A stretch of 64,000 bases of DNA from Rhinopithecus roxellana (GCF_007565055.1 NC_044554.1:51681176-51745175), one strand, 5' to 3'. Shown: positions 34,933 through 45,850, counted from the first letter of the stretch. The notes: generated by a model not told the origin, from the letters alone. A program made the numbers and translations.

Positions 34933-36550
34933 AAGAGAAATTCAATACAGAACTTCGACAATACCATCAAATGTGTTAATTATGCAAGACTCAACTACAA
35001 AGAGGGCACCATGCTGGGAGGCTATGCCCTGGGGCAGAAATGATGAACACATCTCACTGAGACCAAATGTACTCTGGAGAGTCAGGAAGAAAACAAATCA
35101 TCAATGAAACACTGAGTGAAAAGGTATTTTTTCCCTTTTTTCTTTTTTAGATGCTGGTGCAAGTTTCTTGGATTCTATATGAAAGTGCCTCCCAAATAGA
35201 ACTTCTTGGGACTATTTCATTTAAATGACACATGTAGCTGCTTCCTACCATTTTAGTTATCAAAGCAATGGTTTCATCAAAACCATTTTATGAAAAGCAG
35301 CTGGTCACCTGGTCAGTTACAGTAACTATGAACTGTCTGTACAGGAGCACGTACAGAGGTGAGTGGGTGCATGTGGCACGTGTGTGAAGGACTGAGTAGC
35401 TGGGAATGACTTTTAGTTACTAACAAAGCTCCTGAAAATCAGAATTCTGCATCTATTGATGATTTGTCTAAACCCCATCTCCCTGAGATCTAATAGTTAC
35501 AAGAATATTCCATTTTAATGGACAGCTATAAAATCTAAACATTCCCTATTAAGGGAAAAGCCAGATGGCTCAAATAAGGGAACACTTGCCGATTTATTAG
35601 AATTCTTTGAGAAAGGAAGTAGGCATCTAGATAAAGAAGAACAAAATCTTAGTCATTAAGAAAAGTTGGGAAACTTTTATGAAAGAGCTCAATGGTTTTT
35701 TAATTTATGTAATGAGTTTTCAAGGATTGAGAAGATAGGGTAGGGTTGGAGGCTCATGTATATGAAGAGTTGGTTTAGGGAACAAAGAACATTTATGTGT
35801 CTTTGGGTACAGAAGCATAATGTAAAGAGCCTGGTTTCTCAGAGATAAGCTCCAGACCAGTGCTTTTTTGCATCTTTATAAATGATGTTGAGGGGAAAAG
35901 ACATAGAGGTTTCTTGTAGATGAAACTGTGTAGGGGAGAGGACCAAGCTATTGAAAAAAAGATATAGGAAACACTTGTAAACCACTGCAACTGGCAAATA
36001 AAGAAGGGGGGAGCATGCATCTTTAAATAACAAGGCAATGCATTTCAATATAAATGATACCAACTTCCCATGTGAAATGAGATACCGAGTATCAGTTAAG
36101 AAAGGCTGTTTCCTGAGGATACCAGGCCAGTGTGCTGCTAGGAACCAAGCTCAAAAAAAAATTAATCATCATCAAAATATACATTGGAAATAAAGCAGAA
36201 AGGCCTACCTTTCCTTTATATAAACAATAACATTTCAGTTTCTTAAATGCTATGCTCAATTCTGTTCTCAAGAACATTTATATTATATAACTGGGACTCT
36301 AGATAAAGGGCAGTTAAAATGGTTTCCAGGATACATGAGCTGCTGTACTAAGACAGAATTCCGAAAAGCTTGGGAATCTGTAGTCTGTAACATAGGGATT
36401 CTTCACCTGTTTTGCACCTGGACAGCTGTGGCAGTCTAGTGTTCTTATGAATGACTTCTCAGGATAATGTTCTCACACGTACAAAATAGAATACACTCTA
36501 CAACTAAGAAAACTCATAATAATGCTACCTAGTTATCAAAACATTTTTAT
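34933..36550. other. Unclassified sequence, possibly ancient repeat
   Basis: No gene. The stretch from about 35790 to 36390 reads faintly like a very old LINE/CR1-type relic (GGACTCTAGATAAAGGGCAG, CTTGGGAATCTGTAGTC), but I cannot support a family call. Confidence 0.35.
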
Positions 36551-36566
36551 TAAAAATTTGTGATGT

Positions 36567-36847
36567 AGGCTGGGTGCGGTGGCTCACACCTGCAATCCCA
36601 GCACTTTGGGAGGCCGAGGCGGGTGGATCACGAGGTCAGGAGATCGAGACCATCCTGGCTAACACGGTGAAACCCCGTCTCTACTAAAAATACAAAAAAT
36701 TAGCCGGATGTGGTGTCGGGCGCCTGTAGTCCCAGCTACTCAGGAGGCTGAGGCAGGAGAATGGTGTGAACCCGGGAGGCGGAATTTGCAGTGAGCCAAG
36801 ATTCCACCACTGCACTCCAGCCTGGGCGACAGAGCAAGACTCGGTCT

Positions 36848-36886
<39 letters not shown>
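36567..36886 (+). mobile_element. AluY SINE with 38-base A-tail
   Basis: GGCTGGGTGCGGTGGCTC through to GACTCGGTCTC, then A38 (36849-36886). ATTAGCCGGATGTGGTG and AGGAGATCGAGACC are AluY-type. The AAAAATTTGTGATGTA flank (about 36551-36566) and AAAAATTGGTGCTGTA (about 36882-36897) form a slightly diverged target duplication. Confidence 0.95.
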
Positions 36887-36889
<3 letters not shown>

Positions 36890-36898
36890 GTGCTGTAG

Positions 36899-38002
36899 TG
36901 ATATATGTGTTTCTTTATTCACATAGAAAGTAACAAGGGCTGATGGCAGATATACTAATTCCATAAATTCAAAGTAGTGATGCATACAAATGATATTTAA
37001 ATATACCAACAACAATTATAACATGATATGAAAATATCTGTGATGTCTATTGGTGGTGGTATTTTTTAATGGAAGAAAATACTAAATTCAGATGCAATTT
37101 TTCCTTCCAGGTTCATGAATCACCTGTATTTCTCTCACAGATATCTTAGGGGTTTGGGAGCCCCAGACTAGTGCTCCTGCTATGACAGCAAAGGCTGAGA
37201 AAGACAATGATCTATGCTTATCATGCAATGAATAATGTACATAAAACAAACTTATTTCACATGTCCACAAACAAGAAGATAGGTGGGAGAGAGGACATGT
37301 GAAACACAAATGAGATGAGTTTAGGATCAAAAAAGGGTAACTTTACAACAAATTTTATAAAGATGTACACCTCATTATTTCTGTGGGTGATACTAACTGG
37401 AAATACGAAAAGATTCAAAAGGGATTTGGACAAATTTGTCAACTTTAGCCAGAAAGGCCTCCTAAAAGAAAAGAGCTTGAGGCAACTTAACTTTTAAGGC
37501 TGACATTAGGGAAAATAATAGAGCCCTCATTTGAAGATATTATTTGCAGCAGAAGACAAGTTGGAGATGGTGGGTCTGAACCAATATTGTGATACTTTTC
37601 TTCTTCTTTAAGAATCTACTCTTGTTCTGAATCAGTTTCTCTGTTCACAACTAAAACAAATTATAATACAATCCACCATAATTACATAATGGGCATTTCC
37701 TCACTGACCCCAGCTTACGGGGTCTGTGTTCACAGTTATTGATTTAGGATATAGTTTATGGACCACAAAATATCATGTTTGCAGTGAAGTGGGCAGAGAG
37801 TGACTGCAGGATCCAGATAATATGTTGAAAGGAGGGATGGTATGAGGTCATAGTGCCAAGGGCAGCAAGATTCAAAGGTAGTCAAGTTCTGAGGCAGAAA
37901 CTCTGAGAATCAGATCAATGACCATGAGGTCATTTGAAGCTGTGCAAGGTGCTGAGTGTTGACAGCTCAACCTTAGGCAGAGGACTCCCCACCCCCACAA
38001 CT
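36899..38002. other. Unique sequence
   Basis: No gene or firm repeat. The portion at 37400-37560 (GATTCAAAAGGGATTTGGAC) could be an ancient LINE relic but is too decayed to name. Confidence 0.45.
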
Positions 38003-38246
38003 ATGGTCTGACAAAGGTCTAATATCCACAGTCTATAAGGAAGTTAAACAATTCAACAAGCAAAAAGACAAATAACCCCATTAAAAGGTGAGCAAAAGAC
38101 ATGAACAGATTTCTTAGAAGACTACATATAAGCTACCAACAAACATATGAAAAAATGTTCCACATCACTAATCACCAGAGAAATGTAAATCAAAACCACA
38201 ATAAGATACCATCTCACACCAACCAAAATGACTATTATTAAAAAGA

Positions 38247-38282
<36 letters not shown>

Positions 38283-38961
38283 AGATATCAGTGAGGTGTC
38301 AGAGAAAAGAGAAAGCTTATACACTATTCGTGGGAATGTAAACTTGTTCAGTCACTGTGGAAAGCAGTTTGGAAATTTCTCAAAGAATTAAAAATAGAAC
38401 TATCATTTGACCCAACAATCCTATTACTGGGCATGTACCCAAAGGAAAATAAATCATTCTACCAAAAAAATACAGGCATTTGTATGTTCATCACAGCACT
38501 ATTCACAATAGCAAAGACATGGAATCAACCTAGATGCCTATCAAAGATGGATTGGGTAAAGAAAATGAAATATGGTATATATACACCATAGAATACTACA
38601 CAGTCATAAAAAAGCATGAAATCATGTGCTTTGCAGCAACATGGTTGCAGCTGGAGGTCATTATCCTAAGAGATTTAACACAGAAACGCAAAACCAAATA
38701 TCATGTTACCAGTTATAAGTGGGAGCTGAACACTGGGTACACATGGACATAAAGATGGAAACAATAGACAATGTGACTACTAGAGTGGGGAGAGAAAGAG
38801 GGAGTGGGGAAAGGAACTGAAAAATGACCTGTCGGGTACTATGCTCACCACCTGGGTGATGAGTTCAGTCGTACCTCAAATCTCAGCATTACACATACTC
38901 TTGTAACAAACCTGCACATGTACCACTCTGAATCTAAAATAAAATTTGAATAAAAAGTACA
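38003..38961 (+). repeat. Primate L1 (L1P) 3' end, 5'-truncated
   Basis: The end of ORF2 (TGACAAAGGTCTAATATCC, ATGAAAAAATGTTCCACATC, TTGACCCAACAATCCTATTAC, GAATACTACACAGTCATAAA) runs into the 3' UTR (CCTGCACATGTACCACTC and a final AATAAAA). An A34 homopolymer at 38248-38281 has expanded inside the ORF2 portion. Frameshifts and this tract abolish coding. Confidence 0.93.
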
Positions 38962-38964
38962 GGT

Positions 38965-39020
38965 GATAAAAACAAAAATAGATGAATGGAACTATGTCAA
39001 ACTAAAAAGTTTCTGCAGAA
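38965..39020 (+). repeat. Short L1 ORF2 fragment, out of order
   Basis: AAAATAGATGAATGGAAC and ACTAAAAAGTTTCTGCAG match an ORF2 segment that in an intact L1 lies upstream of the segment starting at 38003. Here it follows the 3' end, so it is a separate fragment or a rearrangement. Confidence 0.6.
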
Positions 39021-40585
39021 AAAACAACCCTAACCTGCATTGAACGCATCGGCATTGAATGCCCATCTGTGTTCAAGACCCATCTGCATTGAATGTCAAT
39101 CAAGGCTCACCTGGCTCCACCTAGTCCTTCCTATCCAGCACATGCCCACCACACCTCACTGAAGAACTGACATAGTTATTACAGCTTCTTCTTCTAAGAA
39201 AATCAGTGATTTTCATCTGTTCTGCATCTCTCTCAATTCACGGCAGGTGCATGACTGATGAAGGGATTGTCAGGTGTCCATGGGGATTCCAATGCTTCTC
39301 TAAGGCTCCACCACAGGGAGGGAAGCCTCACTAGCCATGGCTTTTTCTTCCCCAGATTTCCCATCCACCCCTTTAACTCCCTTTATTTCCTGGGTTAGTC
39401 ACCAAGTCTGAACAGCAGCCAAAACCCTGACAATATTAGCAAGAACATTTGATTCCCTTCAGTAAAGCTGGAGACAGCCCTAGAAAGTGATCAGTATTCA
39501 CCCTGGATCTCTCTCTGCTTTCCCAAGGGACAGTCCTTCATCCCTTCCATCACCACCCCCCATCCTACCCCATCACAGCAGCAGAGAGCCTGATGGAGGA
39601 AGCTGTTTACTTTGGTCTGGTTGCCTTGAGTGAAATGTGTTATTAACATAAATCACTTTGTTTCCTCTAAGCAAAACAAAAATAAAAATAACTCAAAGGG
39701 GAAAACTGGAATCTTAAAACAAGCAGCTAGAATCTCTGAAACATTTTGCTAAACAGGATATTCAGAATCAGTTCACAGAAAGGGGAGAAAAGTCAGAAGA
39801 CACTGGAGTCCTGAGGAGATGAAAGGAAAGAGAAACTCAGTGCAATGTCCCAGGAGGAGGTGGTGCAAGTAACAATGGCTCAGGAACAAACAAAGGACAC
39901 AGAAATAGAACTAAAGGGAGTCAACAAACAGGAACAACAACACCACAGAGGTGGAGAGTGTGGAACATAAAGATGGGCCACTAGAGTAGGTTTCTAAGGC
40001 TTTAAAGGATTTGACTTTGGAAGTTAATAATGGAGGAATATGGTTGAATAAGTAGGAAGGGGATACAAAAGAATACAAGAAACTTCTCCCAAAAGAAAAG
40101 GCTTTAAGGCCTGAGTACACACACATGTGAACACATACACTCAGACTCCTGAACATCTCATTTTCCTGGTCCATACTGGAATGAGTAAGCTGCTTCATTA
40201 TTTTGTAGGAACTGTCTGCTGTGCCAAATTTGAGGTTTCAGAGTTGTGGCAGGAAGTGGAAGAGAACTTACTGTGCATAGCATAACTGCCTCAGCACCAG
40301 AAACATTCCTGCCAAATACGATGTATTTCTCTGATACATAAATTCTTTAACATTCTTTGAGGATATATTATTCTAAAGAAAAGAAACCAAAAAATGACAG
40401 TATTTAGAAGTCTATATTAAGCTCAAAACATAATATATATTCATACTCAAATCATATATATTGCTACTGCCTCCTGGAGACTTTACAAGTTGCAGACCAT
40501 AAACTGTGGAGCCAGAGAGTGGGCTAAAAGACTACAGACTCCTTAGAGCTTGCTCTAAGGATTTGGGCTAGTTCTCAGTTTTGCT
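39021..40585. other. Unique sequence including a diverged repeat unit
   Basis: 39108-39210 is related to 44521-44636: both have CTTCCTATCCAGCACAT and AGAAAATCAGTGAT at the same spacing. No gene is recognised in the remaining sequence. Confidence 0.5.
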
Positions 40586-40589
40586 TTGC

Positions 40590-40780
40590 AAATAATTAGA
40601 TGCCCACATTTCATTCTCTCATTTGATCCTTTTAACACTATGAGGTAGACGGGGTAGGTTTATTCTTGTTTAGCTAATGAGGAAACTGAAACTCTAAGAA
40701 GGAATGAGACTTTCTCAAGGTCAAATGGCTATTAAGGGGCAAAGCAGCCTCTTCTGGCATCAAATTCAATGATCCTTACA
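40590..40780 (-). repeat. MIR SINE
   Basis: CATTTGATCCTTTTAACAC, CTATGAGGTAGACGGGG, AATGAGGAAACTGAAACTC and TTCTCAAGGTCAAATGGC follow the MIR complement. Confidence 0.85.
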
Positions 40781-40849
40781 GGATACTTTGCTGCCTGTCC
40801 ATTAGTATAACTAAAATGAACTTAATATTTTCCACTTCTTTCCGGTTTA

Positions 40850-41600
40850 ATTAATTCCATTAATATTTATTAAATACTAGTTGCTGAAAAAGAAGGCTGA
40901 AAAGATATGGTCACTGTCTTAAAGAAGGTTGCAGAGAATGAACAAACCAGAACAAAGACAATAATGGTGTAGTGTGATCCTGATAGGAAAGGAGCAATGG
41001 TTATGCTTGAAGTAGGAATAGAAGTCTGAAGTCATCAGAGACAGCAGTAATAGTGTATGTTTTGAGTATCATATACAGCTTCCAAGTAATTTTGAGAATG
41101 ACCTGCCCTCAAAGAAAGTTACAGGCTATAGGCAGACAAGTGGGAGAGGAGTGGCTCTTGTCAAAGGGAACAACATACGTAAAGCAAAAGATTGGAGAAA
41201 GATTGGCATGTTCAAGAAACTACCAACAGTTCTGTTTTCCTTGAGAATAAAATGTGAGATAAGCCTGGAGAGACGGTGGGGTGAGGGCATGCCAGCTCAA
41301 AATGAGTCTTGTGTTGCGTGGAAAGATCCTTAGCTGTGAGTCTTTAGGCTGGAAAGATCCTTGGGAGAATGCTCACGAGGGCATTCTTTGTATGAGCATG
41401 TTGCATGGCTAAGTTTGCATGTCAGAGGACATTCCAGTTGGAATGTGAACTCAGCCAATATGTTGACAGAGAAGGAGAGATTGATGCGGGGAGACCAGCA
41501 AGAAGGTTGTGCTGTAGTCATGGCAACAGATGAAGAGGACTGAACTAAGGTGGTGGTGGAAGGGATGCATCCAAGCAAAATCCACGGGACTTTGTGTTTG
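40850..41600 (-). repeat. L2 LINE fragment(s)
   Basis: ATTAATATTTATTAAATACT at the left is the complement of the L2 3' terminus. AAGATTGGCATGTTCAAGAAA, cited in part, GGGGAGACCAGCAAGAAGG and AACTAAGGTGGTGGTGG further right are the complement of upstream L2 ORF2. The order agrees with one long, deletion-riddled minus-strand L2. Confidence 0.65.
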
Positions 41601-41664
41601 AATGTAGGGGTGAGGGAGAGTGAGCACCAGAAACAATGCTAAATAATTTGAAAACAACTGTGAA

Positions 41665-41752
41665 TGCCTCAAGAACAGAAATTGTATTCTGTTCATCTTT
41701 GGTTCTTTTTCCTTACTGAGCCTGGCACATTTGGGATACTCAACAAACTTCT
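41665..41752 (+). repeat. L2 LINE 3' end scrap
   Basis: CCTCAAGAACAGAAATTG, TTACTGAGCCTGGCACAT and ATACTCAACAAACTTC follow the L2 3' UTR end. It directly precedes the pseudogene insertion. Confidence 0.6.
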
Positions 41753-41786
41753 ATGACATCATGTTGTTCTCAAGTCTCTTTTTTTT

Positions 41787-42413
41787 CAGGTTGCATCACT
41801 TTATTTCAGAAGTACAGTGATAGTCATATAGAGCCACACAGAGCAGAGGGAACCCACACAGCTGCCTCAGGCAGCAGCAGCCTCCTTTGCAGCTTTTCTA
41901 TCCACCAGCATCCTCTTCCTCTGTTTCACCAGGTCCTTCAGAATAGTGGACTCCCTGGTCATGATAGCAGTCCTGGCACGCCTTGGCCACCAGGGTGAAC
42001 CATTCCAGCTCCTTGGCAGTCTGTCTGTAGCTCCCTCCTTAAGCCTCTTCTGGATGATGCCGACAATTCTTGATTGATTTTGTGGTCCCTTCTCCATTGC
42101 ATTTCAGCTCCAAACATGCACAAAACGTCCTCCTTGCATTCAATGATGTCTGGCATGCGGTGATACTCCCAGTGGTAGTAGTGATACCTTCTTCACACGC
42201 TGCCCCTTTATAAACTCACAAAGACCACAAGGAGGTCAAAGGCCTTCGTCAAGTAGGTGATGGGTTTGGGGAGCAAGGCCTGCAGTGAGGGCATGGGGAC
42301 TTGGGGGTATAAATCCTTGTCCCAGCTCTCTGGCATAGTGGTGGTGGGTGGTGGACTCCACTCCTGGACCTGCTGCCCCGGCCTCTGTCTCTCTGCCCCT
42401 GTCTCATAGCCTT
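41787..42413 (-). pseudogene. NDUFB10: NDUFB10 processed pseudogene
   Basis: Retrocopy of the mRNA for NDUFB10, a nuclear-encoded accessory subunit of mitochondrial complex I. The former ATG lies at 42336-42334 and opens MPESWDKDLYPQ, close to the family start MPDSWDKDVYPE. It continues with KAFDL, then (after an in-frame stop and shifts) ECKEDVLCMFGAEMQW, a frameshift near 42065, IIQKRLKE, and the C-terminal QRKRMLVDRKAAKEAAAA ending near 41867. The coding span is about 470 bp against about 519 bp for the intact 172-residue protein, so deletions have occurred too. There are no introns. An AATAAA complement lies near 41800-41806, followed by a short A remnant (T run 41779-41786). TCAAGTCTCTTT flanks both ends (41770 and 42414). 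Together these show LINE-mediated retroposition. It cannot encode a working protein. Confidence 0.94.
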
Positions 42414-42679
42414 TCAAGTCTCTTTCTTATTTATTTCTGTTTGCAGGAGCACCTTTGAAGGTGGGACACACCACTTCGTTATTTGTTCATGAATTATCTC
42501 TAAAAATACCTGGTTCAGTGATCTGAAGTTGGGGGGTGCTAAAAAGGGTCATAAAATTAAGACATTTTTTCGATTTGTAAAAAATGAGATGAGAAGAAAA
42601 AGTAAAGTAGACATTTACATTGATGTAAAATGGCATCAGTCTTTGGGAAGATTCTGAGCAAAAATGGCCACAACCATTC

Positions 42680-43125
42680 TATTCTCCCTACTGTATCCAC
42701 AGTCCTCCAAAGGTGACTTTGAAGCTCCTCTTATCAAGGGTTGGGGTCTTTTTCTCCACCCCTTCAATGTGGGCTGATTTTGTGACTTACTTTGAACAAC
42801 AGAATGCAGCAAAAGTAACCTTGTCTTTGCACACCTGTGCCTCGCACACTGCTGCTCTCTCTCAGAAACCTGCCAAACTGCCATGTAAACAAGCCTGGAC
42901 TGGCCTGCTAGAGGCAGCGACCAGCCATTCCAGCTAAGGCCATTCTGGGCCAGCCTGCCCTCAGCCAACTTCAGCTGACTGTAAATGCATGAGTGACCTC
43001 TTGGAGATGAGAAGGACTGCCCAGCTGAGCCCAGACCACACTGCCAACTCAGAAACTTTTGGTCTAAATACACAATTGTTACTTTATGTCACGAGACTTT
43101 GGGGGTCATTTGTAGCAAAAGCTAA
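42680..43125 (+). mobile_element. MLT1-like MaLR LTR
   Basis: GGGGTCTTTTTCTCCACCCC, TTCAATGTGGGCTGATTTTG, TGACTTACTTTGAACAACAG, CCAGCCATTCCAGCTAAGG, AACTTCAGCTGACTGTAAATG (quoted in part) and the terminal TTGTTACTTTATGTCACGAG follow an MLT1-type LTR. The 145-codon minus ORF here is an incidental reading of it. Subfamily is uncertain. Confidence 0.55.
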
Positions 43126-43795
43126 AGATGGACTGTCTTTGGAAAAGGAATAGGTGAGACACTCTTCCTTGGTTTTCTACATCAAAGGAAATCAGTGCTT
43201 CAGAGGAGATCAGTTCCGGAGACACAGAGTTTTAGTTGTCACACTGCTAACATCACTTCCTGCTGCATACCACTCCATCCATCATCCACATGGCGGTAAG
43301 ATTTGCTAAAAAGAATGCCAGAGGATCCGCAAGTCATGTGTTCTACGAGGGCCCCAGGTACAGTTTCACCAAGCCAGGGGTAGGGGCTACTCTTTGACTC
43401 TTTGGACACGACCTCTATAGTTTTTAAGCGATCAAGGGCTGCTTGTTACTAAGTATTGTTACTTTGAATCATGGGAATCAAGCACGATAAAACCTTCAGG
43501 GAAGTTTTTTTGTTTTATGTGTGTGTGTGTAAGAAAAAGAAAGCAAAAATACATGTTAAAGGTATATACGACCATTTGATGTACTTTTCTGTCTGAAATA
43601 TTTTGTCATTTAAAATTAAAAATTTTAACTTGGTAAACATATATTATATTTTCTTCCTATAATAACATTACTTTAATCATCTCCCTTATGCTGTTCCCAG
43701 GAGATTCTATGTGAATATTGCTTTTTCTGCTCACCGCTACGTGGAGAGATACAAGGTCAGCAGCACCATATTTAATATATCCCTTTTATATAGCA
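43126..43795. other. Unique sequence with short (TG)n
   Basis: A GTGTGTGTGTGT run lies near 43519-43531. Otherwise AT-rich and featureless to my reading. Confidence 0.45.
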
Positions 43796-43799
43796 CTTC

Positions 43800-44100
43800 A
43801 TTTATTTATTCATGTTTTCAGCAACTATTAATTATCTTCTCCATACTAGGTATCATTCTGGACAATAAGGATACAGCCCTGAACAAAACAATGTCCCTCC
43901 TCTCAGACCTTACATTCTAGTGGGGGAAGATAAAACACAAATAAACATGTTACGATGCCAGGAGTGATACGTACCACAGTGTGAAATTAACTCTGGTCAG
44001 GGATTAGAAGGGCATGGAGAGGGCTTTTCTCGATGGGATGGTCAAAGAAGGCCTCATTGGTGAAGGAAGGAAGAGTTTAGCTGGGCCTGAATGAAAGGAC
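43800..44100 (-). repeat. L2 LINE 3' region
   Basis: CAATAAGGATACAGCCCTGAA, quoted as an anchor, then ACCTTACATTCTAGTGGGG, GTCAAAGAAGGCCTCATTGG and GGCCTGAATGAAAGGAC are the complement of the L2 3' UTR and ORF2 end. It faces the plus-strand L2 that follows. Confidence 0.85.
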
Positions 44101-44159
44101 ACTAGGAGACAGAGCTCTACAATGTAATCAACCGGTTTCCTTGTGTTCTTTTTTGGTTC

Positions 44160-44257
44160 ATTGCGACATCTTGAAGGTAGATACCATGTCTTATTCATCT
44201 CTGTACCTTCAAGCCCAGCACAGTGCCAGGCATATAGGAGGCACTCAATCTTACTAG
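44160..44257 (+). repeat. L2 LINE 3' end
   Basis: CATCTTGAAGGTAGATACC, ATGTCTTATTCATCTCTG and CAGTGCCAGGCATATAGGAG are L2 3' UTR phrases. The L2 terminal tetranucleotide repeat has apparently expanded into the adjoining array. Confidence 0.85.
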
Positions 44258-44415
44258 ATGGATGGATGTATGGAAGGATGCATGGAAGGATGCATGGATG
44301 GATGGATGGATGGATGGATGGATGGATGGATGGATGGATGGATGGATGGATTGATGCATGGATACATGGATGGATGGATGGATGGATGCATGGATACATG
44401 GATGGATGCATGGAT
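44258..44415. repeat. (GGAT)n tetranucleotide array
   Basis: About 158 bp of GGAT/TGGA units with interspersed GCAT, ACAT and TTGAT variants. The open frames on both strands (MDGWMDGW on plus, HPSIHPSI on minus) are artefacts of the repeat. It probably arose from the tail of the adjacent L2. Confidence 0.97.
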
Positions 44416-44520
44416 TCTTTCTCAGGGTTTCATCAAATAGTGAGAACTCAGTAAATAAAAAATGAGGGGGCTGCCTTAGTGAGGCTTACCTTGCCCATGC
44501 AGTTTAACACTACATTCTGC

Positions 44521-44636
44521 CCTGGCTCTGCCTTGTTCTTCCTATCCAGCACATACCCACCCTACCTCACCCAAGAATTAAAAGGCCTTAACACTGTTAT
44601 CATAGCTTCTTCCCCTCTTTCAGAAAATCAGTGATC
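44521..44636. repeat. Diverged copy of 39108-39210
   Basis: CTTCCTATCCAGCACATACC, CTACCTCACCCAAGAATTA and CAGAAAATCAGTGATCCC align to the earlier copy with one ~15-bp length difference. Same orientation, 5.4 kb apart. Family unknown. Confidence 0.55.
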
Positions 44637-44689
44637 CCACCATCCCCACCACTGGCACTCCTGTCCCCTTATTCTGCTGAATCTTTCCT

Positions 44690-44890
44690 TTGTTCCATGA
44701 AATGATTGCCTTCTGCTGTAATAGATAATTGACCTATTTGTTTTGTTTATTGCTTATCTGTCTCCATCACTGGAGTGCAAGCTCCTGAATACAGGGATCT
44801 TTGTCTGTTTTGCTCATTGCTGCAACCCAAGCACCTCATACAGATCCAGCACACAGCAAGAGTTCAAAATATGCATGTTGAATATCTAAA
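44690..44890 (+). repeat. L2 LINE 3' end
   Basis: TGGAGTGCAAGCTCCTGAAT, ACAGGGATCTTTGTCTGTTT, GCTCATTGCTGCAACCC and AGCACACAGCAAGAGTTC are L2 3' UTR phrases in order. Confidence 0.85.
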
Positions 44891-45496
44891 TGTGAACCCA
44901 CCCATCTCAGGGTTTCCAGAGCCCGATCTAAAGTGTGTCTGGGCCCCTTTCCTGTCTATCTTCTCCTGCACTGTGTCTGCTTTTAAGATGATCCATCAGC
45001 CATTTGTTCCACCCAGAGATTGTAGGTTACTCCCATTACTAATGTGCATTTGAAAACACATAGTGTCTTTTGACAATCTAAACATTCCAGCAAGCTCAAG
45101 ACACAAAGAAAATATCTATACAAATAAATACATATATAAATATACTGAATATATATATCAGAAATAGAATACTTTAAAAATACAGAACATTTCTGGTTTA
45201 TAAATAAAAGCTGGATCGTTTATGAACTAATAATAATATTGATTAGCTATTAAATAAAGTACAGAAGAAAAGTCTAGTGGAAAGATTACAAAATATACAT
45301 AAACTATATTATTTGTTATTTCTTGACCTTTTTCCTTTGCTGTGTGTCAGTTACTGCAGGAACATTTCCTGGTCCTGTCAATCAGCGATACCCTGCCACC
45401 AGTACCCAGTCATGAACCCCGCCACTGTGTCACGAGCTCCGCCAGTCACTCTCAATAGGATTCTGACAGCTTCCACTGTGAGTTCTGCTCGCTAAT
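44891..45496. other. Unique sequence; AT-rich then exon-like segment
   Basis: 45100-45270 is very AT-rich. 45351-45477 is CpG-bearing, with splice-like borders and an open frame; it is described as a finding. No assigned gene. Confidence 0.45.
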
Positions 45497-45850
45497 GCTC
45501 TGATTTTTTTTTAACCTAGTTGAGGTTTCATTAGCTTAACTAGGCTAAAGATATCCTTTTTCAGACAAAATCAGCCTTCTACCCAGGTTAGTACACATTA
45601 ACTACAATTGCCTCCTTTCTTTACAGGTCCATTTCAAACTCCTATATTCTGATTTCTTTGTAACCTAGTTAAGGTTTCATTAGCTTAACTAGACTGGAGA
45701 TATTCTTGTGGGTGAAGATTTGCTTTCAGCCTGAAATTATCCACACTCTTTCGTAAATGGCTACATTTTCCTCACAGTCTAAATTAGATTAACTAATTTC
45801 AGACTGCTCTCCCCCTAAATTACAATTGCCAAGATGGCCCAGAGATGGTC
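45497..45850. repeat. Diverged tandem duplication with conserved hairpin
   Basis: Two copies about 150 bp apart share TAACCTAGTT, AGGTTTCATTAGCTTAACTAG and, more loosely, TACAATTGCC further on. In copy 2, CTAGTTAAG and CTTAACTAG form a perfect 9-bp stem around a ten-base loop (45665-45692). Copy 1 (45515-45544) keeps the stem with one mismatch. Family unknown. Confidence 0.6.

Noticed and set aside
35790..36390. Ancient CR1/L3-type LINE relic
   Set aside because: The resemblance rests on a few short phrases; I cannot place it in a family without a profile search.
42636..43073. 145-codon minus-strand ORF
   Set aside because: Lies within an MLT1-like LTR and reads the wrong strand of it.
44258..44415. 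Regularly spaced repeats resembling a CRISPR array
   Set aside because: A tetranucleotide microsatellite in a primate genome, with no spacers.
44004..44454. Repetitive-protein ORFs (MDGWMDGW and HPSIHPSI types)
   Set aside because: Pure consequence of the GGAT array being open in several frames.
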